Made by a program: the position numbers and the translations under genes. From PALSA-505 sp036502085 (GTDB lineage Bacteria > Actinomycetota > Actinomycetes > Streptosporangiales > Streptosporangiaceae), in assembly GCA_036502085.1 (NCBI GenBank), contig DASXZD010000128.1:1-5468 (forward strand): a stretch of 5,468 nucleotides of DNA. The letters are read 5' to 3'. Positions 1 to 5,358 of the stretch are shown piece after piece (position 1 is the first letter of the stretch; every line of letters begins with the position of its first letter). The notes under the pieces were generated by a model that was given only the letters and a program-made list of their open reading frames with translations, was not told the origin of the DNA and did no database searches.

Positions 1-1
1 C

Positions 2-199
2 ACGCCGACCGCGTTCGACCGGGTGCTGGCCACCCGGTTCGGCGTGCACGCGATCGGGGCGGTCCGCGACGGCGCGTTCGGCATGATGATGTCGCTGCGC
101 GGCACCGAGATCGTCCGGGTGCCGCTCGCCGACGCGACCCGCGAGCTCAAGCTGGTCACGCCCGAGCGCTACGCCGAGGCCGAGGTCTTCTTCGGCTGA
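2..199 (+). CDS. pfkA: 6-phosphofructokinase, C-terminal end (partial, cut by window start)
   Basis: Sixty-five codons are open from the window edge to a TGA at 197-199. They read as the C-terminal tail of the actinobacterial phosphofructokinase family, which phosphorylates fructose 6-phosphate to fructose 1,6-bisphosphate in cytosolic glycolysis. Recognisable stretches are TPTAFDRVLATRFGVHA near the start, a central LRGTEIVRVPLADAT segment, and the ending ERYAEAEVFFG, which is characteristic of the family. The nucleotide-binding and catalytic parts lie outside the window, so ATP cannot be told from pyrophosphate as phosphoryl donor. The gene converges on the MMPL remnant with 37 bp between their stops and no obvious terminator hairpin. 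Family assignment is from recalled sequence patterns. Confidence 0.9.
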   Translation, partial: TPTAFDRVLATRFGVHAIGAVRDGAFGMMMSLRGTEIVRVPLADATRELKLVTPERYAEAEVFFG

Positions 200-236
200 C
201 GCGGGGCGGGATGAGCCGCTGACGTCGCCGGCCTGC

Positions 237-866
237 TCAAAGCCCCGGTGACTCGCCGGCCAGTTCGTCGGCCAGGTCGATGCGCTCGCTGGCGAGCTCG
301 TCGCCGAGCGCTTCCAGGGCGATGTGCCGGTCGTGCAGCGAGGACGGCCACCAGTTCCAGCGCCCGAGCAGCACGACGATCGCCGGCACGATCAGCGTCC
401 GCACCACGAACGTGTCCAGCCCGACGCCGATGGCGAGCCCCACTCCGATCTCCCGGATCTGCGCCCCTTCGGTGCCCGACCAGTCGGCGATCGCGAACAC
501 CAGGAACGTCCCGCCGAGCACCATCCCGGCCGAGGTCACCGTCGTGCCGGTGACCTCGATCGCCCGCACCACGGCGTCGCGCAGCGGGAGGTCGTGCGCC
601 TCCTCCCTGATCCGCGACATGACCAGGATGTTGTAATCCTCGCCCAGCGCGAGCAGGAAGATGAACATCAGGAACGGCAGGATGAAGCTCAGCCCGTAGC
701 TGCCGCCGAACATTTCGAACACGATCACCGACGCGCCCAGCGACGCGAGGTAGGACAGCGCGACGCTCACCACCAGGTACAGCGGCGCGATCACGCTGCG
801 CAGCAGCAGCGCCAGCAGCAGCCCGATAACCAGCACCGCGACCGGCACCAGGCGCATGAGGTCGCT
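237..866 (-). pseudogene. MMPL-family transporter remnant, 3' piece (C-terminal membrane domain)
   Basis: This piece encodes the C-terminal transmembrane domain of an MMPL (RND superfamily) exporter, the proton-driven family that moves lipids and hydrophobic compounds across the actinobacterial membrane. An ATG at 857 gives a 206-residue reading. It has five hydrophobic segments, at roughly residues 3-24, 27-48, 56-80, 100-125 and 135-165. The Asp-Tyr pair of the proton pathway is kept (GEDYNILVM, D74-Y75). Similarity extends upstream of that ATG to the codons for SDLM at about 866, and the ATG has no Shine-Dalgarno sequence, so this is not an independent gene. It continues the 877-1686 piece in another frame. 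The stop at 237-239 looks like the natural end of the protein. An automated caller might list 237-857 as a CDS. Alone it is half a transporter and should not function. Confidence 0.8.
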
Positions 867-876
867 GCGCGGCGGG

Positions 877-1686
877 CACCGCGCCAGGCGGGCCGAGCAG
901 CCGGTGCATCAGGCCGAGTTCGGCTGGGGTTATCGCCGTTCCGTTCGGATCTAGAGGGGTTATAAAACTTGAGAATTCCGAACGGTGGCGCAAGGACTCT
1001 TGTGCTGCTACGAGGACGTTCGGGGAGGACCACACCGGCCGGCGGAACGTCAGCACGAGGTTGATCGGATTGCTGCTGGCCAGCGAGAAGTGCTCGATGA
1101 GCAGCGCCTGTCCCGCCGCCGAGTCGCTGCCGGGCGGGGCCGAGATGCCGCCGCCGAAGTCCGACGACCGGTCGGCCAGCGAGAACCCGGCCAGCGTGGT
1201 CAGCCCGATCACGCCGATCAGCAGCGCGATCACCGGCCGCCGGTACACGCCGAACGTTGCCAGCAGCAGGCTGAGCAGCGCCGCGATCACCGTCGCGGCG
1301 GAGAACACGATCGACTCGCCGACCCGCTCGACCGCGCGCTCGATGGCCTCGTGATGGCTGAGCCCGCGACGGCGCTCCTCGCGCACCCGGAAGACGAGGA
1401 AGAGCCCGTAGTCGGTGCCCGCGCCGAGCACGAGCACGATCAGCAGCAACTGGGTGATGCTCGAGACGCCGATCCCGAGGCTGGCCACCTCCGCAACGAC
1501 AGACTCGGCGGTGAACAGCACGACGACGGCCGGCAGCAGCGTCGCGACCGTGGCCAGCGGCGACCGGAACACGCCTAGCAGCACCACGACGATCAGCAGG
1601 ATCGACAGGTACTCGGTCCTGGCGCCGAGCCCGCTCGCCTGGCCGGCCTGATCGGCGGTGTCTGCTGGGCTGAGGGTCAGGCTGGG
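877..1686 (-). pseudogene. MMPL-family transporter remnant, 5' piece (part of N-terminal membrane domain and start of second extracellular domain)
   Basis: This frame reads as MMPL from about SLTLSPADTAD (1683) to LLGPPGAVP (about 874). Hydrophobic segments match TM2 (LSILLIVVVLLGVF), TM3, TM4 with the conserved Asp-Tyr pair (GAGTDYGLFLVF, Asp codon 1411-1413) and TM5. At FGVY-RRPV (about 1243) the sequence jumps from the end of TM5 to what is TM7 in the family. TM6 and the cytoplasmic linker, roughly 60 residues, are absent without a frame change. The second extracellular domain then begins (SDFGGG, PLDPNGT) and breaks off near 877. TM1 and most of the first extracellular domain, about 180-200 residues in relatives, are missing. 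No start codon or ribosome binding site precedes it, because the upstream DNA is the epimerase gene. Lengths of the missing parts are estimates from memory of the family. Confidence 0.82.
941..985. repeat. 9-bp perfect inverted repeat flanking an AT-rich 27-bp core
   Basis: CCGTTCGGA at 941-949 is repeated as its reverse complement TCCGAACGG at 977-985. The 27 bp between are far richer in A and T than the surroundings. The segment lies inside the MMPL remnant and stays in frame on the minus strand, where it reads SEFSSFITPLDPNG with codons rare in this DNA (TCA, AGT, TTT, ATA, CTA). No target-site duplication was seen, so a transposition footprint is not supported. Confidence 0.5.
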
Positions 1687-2585
1687 GACTGGACGGCGGC
1701 CAGGGCCTGGTCGATCGGCGTCGGGGCGAGTCCGAGGGCCTGCTCGGTCTGCGCGGAGTCCATCACGAACGGCCGGGTCCACTGGTAGTTCGTGATGCGC
1801 AGCTCGCGCAGCGTGGCGCTGAACAGCCCGCTGGTCCACAGCACCGGGTAGGGCAGCGAGGTCAGCCGCGGCGCCGGGGCGCCGGCCTGCGCGGCGAACC
1901 GGGCGCTGATCTCGCGGATCGTCAGCGGCGGGCCGGTTGGCACCAGCCACGCCTGCCCCCAGGCCCGCTCGGTCGATCCGGCCGTGACCAGGGTCGCGGC
2001 CACGTCGCTGATCGAGGTCCAGCTGTGCGGCAGGTCGAGCGCAGCGGGCACGTAGGCCCGCTTTCCGGCCCGCAGCGGCTTGGCCAGGACGACGCTGAAG
2101 ATCGAGTTAGCCTCGATGTAGTCGCTGCCGCGCACCTCGGTGGCGCGGACCCGGCCGGCTTGGTGGGCGGCCAGGGCGTCGCGCCACATCTGCGCCCGCA
2201 CCTTCAGCTTGGGATGGGTCGCGGCGAGCGGTGTGGCCGCCGTGATGGGCCCGTCGACCGGCCCGTACCCGTACAGGTTGCTGACGGTGGCCAGGACGGC
2301 GCCGCTGCGCTCGGCCGCGGTCAGCAGCGCCGTCGCCAGCGGCGGCCAGTCGGTCAGCCACCGGTGGTAGAGCGGGCTGGCGCAGTTGTAGAGCACTGCC
2401 GCGCCCTTGGCCTGGCCGGCCAGCCGGTCCGCGTCCGTGGCGTCGGTGGCGACCCGCTCGATGGCCGGGTGCTGCGGGCCGCCGCCGCTTCGGGTCAGCA
2501 CGCGGACCTGCTCGCCCCGCTCGGCGAGCAGCAGGGCGGTGGCGGTTCCGACGGGCCCGGCGCCGACGATCACGTGAAGCGGCAT
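1677..2585 (-). CDS. NAD-dependent epimerase/dehydratase-like protein (atypical SDR family)
   Basis: This is a 302-residue cytosolic Rossmann-fold protein of the atypical short-chain dehydrogenase/epimerase group. The first strand carries the dinucleotide loop GAGPVG (G8-x-G10-x-x-G13). An acidic DATDAD patch at 48-53, YNCASP at 66-71, SNLYGYGP at 102-109 and HSWTSISDVA at 187-196 follow in the usual order. The length is normal for the group. No clear YxxxK catalytic pair is visible around Y105 or Y107, so it may bind a nucleotide without being a classical dehydrogenase. The substrate is unknown. The ATG at 2585 is chosen because AAGGAG lies 7 nt upstream (complement of 2593-2598) and the Rossmann strand begins at once. 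A longer frame to 2669 would run through the operators. It is divergent from a TetR gene whose putative operators flank its promoter. Its stop (1677-1679) lies at the MMPL junction, so its last few residues may come from MMPL DNA. Confidence 0.85.
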   Translation of the reverse strand: MPLHVIVGAGPVGTATALLLAERGEQVRVLTRSGGGPQHPAIERVATDATDADRLAGQAKGAAVLYNCASPLYHRWLTDWPPLATALLTAAERSGAVLATVSNLYGYGPVDGPITAATPLAATHPKLKVRAQMWRDALAAHQAGRVRATEVRGSDYIEANSIFSVVLAKPLRAGKRAYVPAALDLPHSWTSISDVAATLVTAGSTERAWGQAWLVPTGPPLTIREISARFAAQAGAPAPRLTSLPYPVLWTSGLFSATLRELRITNYQWTRPFVMDSAQTEQALGLAPTPIDQALAAVQSPA

Positions 2586-2592
2586 TCTGTTA

Positions 2593-2598
2593 CTCCTT
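2593..2598 (-). promoter_or_regulatory. Ribosome binding site of the epimerase-like gene
   Basis: The minus strand reads AAGGAG, 7 nt before the ATG at 2585. It is a near-perfect Shine-Dalgarno match and fixes the start. Confidence 0.85.
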
Positions 2599-2607
2599 CT
2601 CCGAATC

Positions 2608-2622
2608 GAGAGCAGTGCTCTC
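2608..2622. promoter_or_regulatory. Putative TetR operator, copy 1 (epimerase-proximal)
   Basis: GAGAGCAGTGCTCTC is a perfect inverted repeat with 7-bp arms around one central base. Its core AGAGCA-N-TGCTCT recurs at 2663-2675. It lies between the predicted epimerase transcription start (about 2627) and its ribosome binding site, so a bound protein would block transcription. Assignment to the adjacent TetR regulator is inference from position and symmetry. Confidence 0.7.
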
Positions 2623-2633
2623 TGTTTGACTCG

Positions 2634-2663
2634 AGTATTGCGAGTTCCCCCGATCACTGTCAA
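2634..2663 (-). promoter_or_regulatory. Candidate sigma-70-type promoter of the epimerase-like gene
   Basis: On the minus strand a perfect TTGACA -35 (complement of 2658-2663) is followed after 18 bp by AATACT (complement of 2634-2639) as a 4/6 -10. Transcription would begin near 2627, giving a leader of about 42 nt. The -35 touches operator copy 2 and the start point is next to operator copy 1, the arrangement expected of a repressed promoter. Confidence 0.6.
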
Positions 2664-2675
2664 GAGCAATGCTCT
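2663..2675. promoter_or_regulatory. Putative TetR operator, copy 2 (tetR-proximal)
   Basis: AGAGCAATGCTCT has the same 6-bp arms and one-base centre as the copy at 2608-2622. The two centres are 54 bp apart, about five helical turns, so bound dimers would sit on nearly the same face. It borders the epimerase -35 and covers the -35 area of the proposed tetR promoter, so one regulator could repress both directions. Confidence 0.7.
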
Positions 2676-2683
2676 CTGATGTG

Positions 2684-2692
2684 TGTGATACT
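2684..2692 (+). promoter_or_regulatory. Candidate extended -10 of a leaderless tetR promoter
   Basis: TGTGATACT contains a TGN extension and a GATACT -10 ending 6 nt before the ATG at 2699, so transcription could start at the initiation codon itself. No good -35 stands 16-18 bp upstream. No Shine-Dalgarno sequence precedes the ATG, which fits a leaderless transcript, common in actinobacteria. The alternative TTGACT at 2626-2631 has no convincing -10 partner. Confidence 0.4.
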
Positions 2693-2698
2693 TCGGTT

Positions 2699-3412
2699 AT
2701 GGCACCTCGCGCCGCGTCGATCCGCGCCAGGGTGCGGGCGGAGATGACCGATGAGATCAAGGCTTCGGCCCGCCGGCAACTGGCCACCGGCGGGGCCAAC
2801 CTGTCGCTGCGGGCGGTCTCCCGCGACCTCGGCATGGTCTCGTCCGCGATCTACCGCTACTTCGCTAGCCGCGACGACCTGCTCACCGCGCTGATCATCG
2901 ACGCGTACAACGCGATCGGTGAGGCCGCCGAAACCGCCGACGCCTCCCTGACCACTCGTTCTGACCCGGTCGCGCGCTGGCTGGCCGTGGCGCACGCGCT
3001 GCGCGCCTGGGCGCTGGCGCACGCGCCCGAGTACGCGCTGATCTATGGCAGCCCGGTGCCCGGCTACGCCGCGCCCGCCGACACCATCAGCCCGGCCAGC
3101 CGCCCCATCCTGGTAATGGGCCTCATCCTGGCCGACGCGCACGCCGCCGGCCTGCTCAGCGATGATCCAGCCGGGCGGCCCGAGTTCTCGGCTGATCTGC
3201 GGGCGGAGCTGAGGCAGGTGGCCGACCGGCTCGCCCCCGGCGTGAGCGAGGCGGCCATGGCCCGCGGCATGATCGTCTGGACACAGCTCTTCGGCGCGCT
3301 CAGCTTCGAGCTCTTCGGCCAGCTCAACAACGTCATCGACGCGCGCGAGGAGTGGTTCGACCACCAGGCCCGCATGATCGCCGGCTTCGTCGGCCTCCGC
3401 TCGCCGGAGTAG
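2699..3412 (+). CDS. TetR/AcrR-family transcriptional regulator
   Basis: This 237-residue protein has the standard TetR layout. The N-terminal helix-turn-helix spans about residues 12-60, with LSLRAVSRDLGM as the helix-turn part and SSAIYRYFASRDDLL as the recognition helix and the diagnostic YxYF motif. The C-terminal ligand and dimer domain carries WALAHAPEYALIYGSPVPGY at about 104-123, typical of the WHG-type TetR C-terminal domain. It probably represses itself and the divergent epimerase-like gene through the two AGAGCA-N-TGCTCT sites upstream, and responds to an unknown small molecule. The start at 2699 is preferred over an in-frame ATG at 2669, which lies in the second operator. The mature sequence MAPRAASIRA is a normal TetR N-terminus and a leaderless promoter fits. 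Such TetR genes often sit beside MMPL or other efflux genes, in line with the broken transporter downstream of the epimerase. Confidence 0.92.
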   Translation: MAPRAASIRARVRAEMTDEIKASARRQLATGGANLSLRAVSRDLGMVSSAIYRYFASRDDLLTALIIDAYNAIGEAAETADASLTTRSDPVARWLAVAHALRAWALAHAPEYALIYGSPVPGYAAPADTISPASRPILVMGLILADAHAAGLLSDDPAGRPEFSADLRAELRQVADRLAPGVSEAAMARGMIVWTQLFGALSFELFGQLNNVIDAREEWFDHQARMIAGFVGLRSPE

Positions 3413-3414
3413 AC

Positions 3415-3459
3415 CTGAGCCCGGCCGGGGCCGAGCCCCGGCCTTTCGCCGGGGCTCAG
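3415..3459. terminator. GC-rich hairpin region between convergent genes, putative bidirectional terminator
   Basis: GAGCCCCGGC (3433-3442) pairs perfectly with GCCGGGGCTC (3448-3457) around a 5-nt loop. A competing 9-bp stem, GGCCGGGGC (3423-3431) with GCCCCGGCC (3435-3443), has a 3-nt loop. CTGAGCCC (3415-3422) can also close with GGGCTCAG (3452-3459). It begins 2 bp after the tetR stop and lies 31 bp beyond the lyase stop. No T-tract follows on either strand, as is common for high-GC actinobacterial terminators, so termination is inferred from position and stem strength. Confidence 0.65.
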
Positions 3460-3490
3460 TATTGGTCAGCGGCCGGGCTCGCCCGAGCGG

Positions 3491-4648
3491 CTACGGCCGG
3501 GATGAGGCGTGGGCGGCGGCTCCGCCTTCGGTGCTCAGCAGGACGACCACCGAGGTCGCGTCGATGCCGAGGCCGGCTCGCCGGGCCGGGCTTCCCGTGC
3601 CGGTCAGCGCGGCGCGCGCTCCGGCCAGGGTCGCGGCGCCGCAGGGACCCGACGACATGCCGAGCCGGGCGAGGTCGGCGACAGCCTCGGCGGCGGCCGC
3701 GTCGCTGACCGAGACGGCGGCATCGAGGCCCGCGAGCAGGTACGGCCAGGCCGCGGCGGACGGGGTGCCGCAGTTGAGCCCGGTCATGTTCGTGCCCGCG
3801 GTCGGGACGGTGCGCAGTTCGCCCGCGAGCAGGCTGGCCAGGACGCAGGCCGCGCCGTCAGGCTCGACGCTGAGCACTGCGGTAGCTGTTACCGCGTCGC
3901 TGGCGAGCGGGCCGCTGCGGCAGTGGGCGACGACGGCCTGCGCGAGCGAGCCGACGCCCGCCGGCACCACGATCAGGCCGGGCACCGTGGGCCCGGCGAG
4001 GGCGGCGAGCTGGGCGTCGATCTCGTGCAGCATGGTCGCGTAGCCATCGGCGATCCACCGGGGGACTTCCTGGTAGCCGGGCCAGGCCATGTCCTGGATC
4101 AGCTCCGCCTCCGGCCGTGCGCCGGCGAACGCCGCCGCGTGCTGGACGGCCAGGTCGTAGGGCCCATCGACCCGCGTCACCGTCGCACCCTCGCCGGCGA
4201 TCGCCGCGACCGCAGGATCGGGGACCGCCCAGGGCACGAAGATGCGGGCGTCCGCCCCCAGCATCTTCGCCATCCGGGCGACGGCCCGGCCGTGATTGCC
4301 GTCGGTCGCCGCGACCAGCCTCAGCGGGCGACCGGCCGACGCGTGCCTCAACTGCTCTAGCGTCGGCGATCCGGTCAGCCCGCCGCGGCGGGCCAGCAAT
4401 CGCGCGACCGCCCAGGAGGCGCCGAGCATCTTGAACGCGGGCAGGCCGAGCCGCGACGACTCGTCCTTGACCAGGACCCGGCCGACACCGAGCTCGGCCG
4501 CCAGCGCGGGCTGCTCCACTAGCGGCGTGCGCCGGTAGCCGGGCAGCCCGGCGTGAAAGCCCAGCGCCGATTCCGGCGGCCGCGCGCACCGCCAGTGACG
4601 CGCAGCCGGTCGGCTGTACCAGGTACCAGCCGGATCGGGCCGCGTCAT
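3491..4648 (-). CDS. dpaL: Diaminopropionate ammonia-lyase family PLP enzyme
   Basis: This 385-residue fold-type II PLP enzyme is expected in the cytosol to convert 2,3-diaminopropionate to pyruvate and two ammonia molecules. Family marks appear in order: FHAGLPGYRRTPL at 31-43; VKDESSRLGLPAFKMLGAS at 60-78 with the likely PLP lysine K73; TDGNHGRAVA at 115-124; QDMAWPGYQEVP at 185-196; the phosphate loop AGVGSLA at 230-236; VEPD at 261; GLNCGTPS at 290-297; SSGPCGAA at 332-339; and LSTEGG near the end. D116 and D186 match positions of acidic active-site residues described for the enterobacterial enzyme. C268 and C293 may match its cysteine pair (recalled alignment). The length is slightly below the usual 400. 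The ATG at 4648 has GAGGA 7 nt upstream. It lies 68 bp downstream of the CGNR regulator on the same strand. Threonine or serine dehydratase relatives are less likely given the TDGNHG and QDxAWxGY motifs. Confidence 0.85.
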   Translation of the reverse strand: MTRPDPAGTWYSRPAARHWRCARPPESALGFHAGLPGYRRTPLVEQPALAAELGVGRVLVKDESSRLGLPAFKMLGASWAVARLLARRGGLTGSPTLEQLRHASAGRPLRLVAATDGNHGRAVARMAKMLGADARIFVPWAVPDPAVAAIAGEGATVTRVDGPYDLAVQHAAAFAGARPEAELIQDMAWPGYQEVPRWIADGYATMLHEIDAQLAALAGPTVPGLIVVPAGVGSLAQAVVAHCRSGPLASDAVTATAVLSVEPDGAACVLASLLAGELRTVPTAGTNMTGLNCGTPSAAAWPYLLAGLDAAVSVSDAAAAEAVADLARLGMSSGPCGAATLAGARAALTGTGSPARRAGLGIDATSVVVLLSTEGGAAAHASSRP

Positions 4649-4655
4649 CGCCAGA

Positions 4656-4660
4656 TCCTC
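4656..4660 (-). promoter_or_regulatory. Ribosome binding site of the lyase gene
   Basis: The minus strand reads GAGGA, 7 nt before the ATG at 4648. The ATG at 4661, just upstream of the site on that strand, opens only a five-codon frame closed by TGA overlapping the real start. Confidence 0.65.
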
Positions 4661-4716
4661 ATTGAGGGAGGTCTCGTGCGCCGGATCGAAGCCCCGTGCT
4701 CAGCATACGATCCCGT

Positions 4717-5286
4717 TCAGCCCTGCCGGGAGCGGAATGCGGCCGTCTTGACCCGGTTCTGGCAGGTCGTGGAGCAGAATCTCCTGGTGCCGTTGCGCGA
4801 GGCGTCCACGTACACCCGGTCGCAGCGCGGGGCCGTGCAGACGCCCAGCCTGCCCCGGTCATCGGTGCCGAGCACGATGGCCAGCCCGGTGGCGCAGCCC
4901 GCCGCCCAGCCGTTGGCCAGCCGGTCGTCGCGACCGTGGAAGTGCAGGTGCCACTCCTGCCCGTCGTGCCGGTCGAGCGCGGGCCGAGCACCAGTCCAGG
5001 CGAGCAGCTTGTTGACCTGCCGCGCCGCGGCATCCACGTCGTCGCGCATGACCGCCTCGAACACCGCGCGGAATTCGGTCGCGACACCTCGCAGTTCCTC
5101 GGCGTCTTCGCCCGACACATCCGGGGTCGCGGGGCTGCCGGCGCGCAGCACGGCTGTGACCGCGGCGGAGAGGTCATCCTCAGCCGGCGGCAGATACCGG
5201 CGGCCGTGCGCCTCCCCGGGGGTCAGGGCGTTGACCAAGCTCACGGCGACCGTCACGATGGTGTCCAGGTGACTGCTGAATCTCAC
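4717..5286 (-). CDS. CGNR zinc-finger / ABATE-domain putative transcriptional regulator
   Basis: This 189-residue protein has the two-part layout of the CGNR group. The N-terminal ABATE-like region is about 1-140, with the usual opening pattern of a small hydrophobic helix ending in VNAL at 18-21. The zinc finger is at about 147-186, with cysteines C150, C155, C171 and C175. The signature is CQNR (175-178) rather than CGNR, followed by the basic KTAAFRSRQ tail. Family members are proposed stress-linked transcription regulators, and direct DNA-binding evidence is sparse. The start is a GTG at 5286. GAGGAG lies 13 nt upstream, which is long, but no better in-frame start exists. The gene is divergent from a methyltransferase-like gene and probably co-transcribed with the lyase downstream, so it may control either or both. 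The regulatory role is inferred. Confidence 0.88.
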   Translation of the reverse strand: MRFSSHLDTIVTVAVSLVNALTPGEAHGRRYLPPAEDDLSAAVTAVLRAGSPATPDVSGEDAEELRGVATEFRAVFEAVMRDDVDAAARQVNKLLAWTGARPALDRHDGQEWHLHFHGRDDRLANGWAAGCATGLAIVLGTDDRGRLGVCTAPRCDRVYVDASRNGTRRFCSTTCQNRVKTAAFRSRQG

Positions 5287-5315
5287 TTGACCGGTTACAC
5301 TCCTCGGTTTAGGTT
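5287..5315 (+). promoter_or_regulatory. Promoter of the methyltransferase-like gene
   Basis: TTGACC (5287-5292), exactly 17 bp, then TAGGTT (5310-5315) closely fits the actinobacterial housekeeping consensus. Transcription would start near 5322, leaving a leader of about 37 nt with a good ribosome binding site. The -35 begins immediately next to the GTG start codon of the divergent CGNR gene, so that gene's leader overlaps this promoter. Confidence 0.75.
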
Positions 5316-5320
5316 GTAAC
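5294..5320. promoter_or_regulatory. Inverted repeat GTTACA-N15-TGTAAC, possible operator
   Basis: GTTACA (5294-5299) and TGTAAC (5315-5320) are perfect inverted 6-bp arms. They span the promoter spacer and the end of the -10 of the methyltransferase-like gene, and the leader of the CGNR gene. A protein bound here would affect both genes. The CGNR protein is the obvious candidate, but no consensus site for that family is known to me. Confidence 0.4.
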
Positions 5321-5345
5321 TGCCGAAATGATACTAGCCAGTGAC

Positions 5346-5351
5346 AAGGAG
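5346..5351 (+). promoter_or_regulatory. Ribosome binding site deciding the start at 5359
   Basis: AAGGAG is 7 nt before the ATG at 5359 and 0 nt before the ATG at 5352. This supports 5359, which opens the long frame. The 5352 frame meets a stop at 5376-5378. Confidence 0.8.
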
Positions 5352-5358
5352 ATGCCGC

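Noticed and set aside
200..236. Terminator between the phosphofructokinase and the MMPL remnant
   Set aside because: Only 37 bp, with no stable stem or T-tract that I could find.
324..965. Long plus-strand open frame opposite the MMPL remnant
   Set aside because: Its composition (Arg, Gln, His, Asp rich, no domain pattern) is that of the antisense of GC-rich membrane-protein codons. The minus strand explains the region.
950..978. TCTAGA and GAATTC close together taken as a cloning scar or vector junction
   Set aside because: The bases stay in frame with family-like MMPL residues on both sides, so chance or drift is more likely than engineering. I kept only the observation about the repeat.
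941..985. Excision footprint of a small transposable element
   Set aside because: No target-site duplication was seen and there is no interruption of the MMPL frame.
169..1950. A single 593-codon open frame on the minus strand
   Set aside because: Only its middle (about 1683 to 874) is MMPL. The first 89 codons are an out-of-frame reading of the epimerase gene and the last part is an out-of-frame reading of the MMPL 3' piece, with arginine- and alanine-rich shadow composition. It is not one protein.
2669..2698. Upstream ATG at 2669 as the tetR start
   Set aside because: It lies at the centre of an operator palindrome, has no ribosome binding site, and adds residues not typical of the family.
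2025..2747. Plus-strand open frame opposite the epimerase
   Set aside because: It is antisense to a well-supported gene and runs through both operators. It has no ribosome binding site and no recognisable domain.
3509..4360. 283-codon plus-strand frame opposite the lyase gene
   Set aside because: It is Arg/Gly/Asp-rich shadow sequence. The minus frame shows all the PLP-lyase motifs in order.
4553..5319. Plus-strand open frames opposite the CGNR gene
   Set aside because: They have low-complexity Ser/Arg/Ala composition and no start signals. The minus frame has the complete zinc finger.
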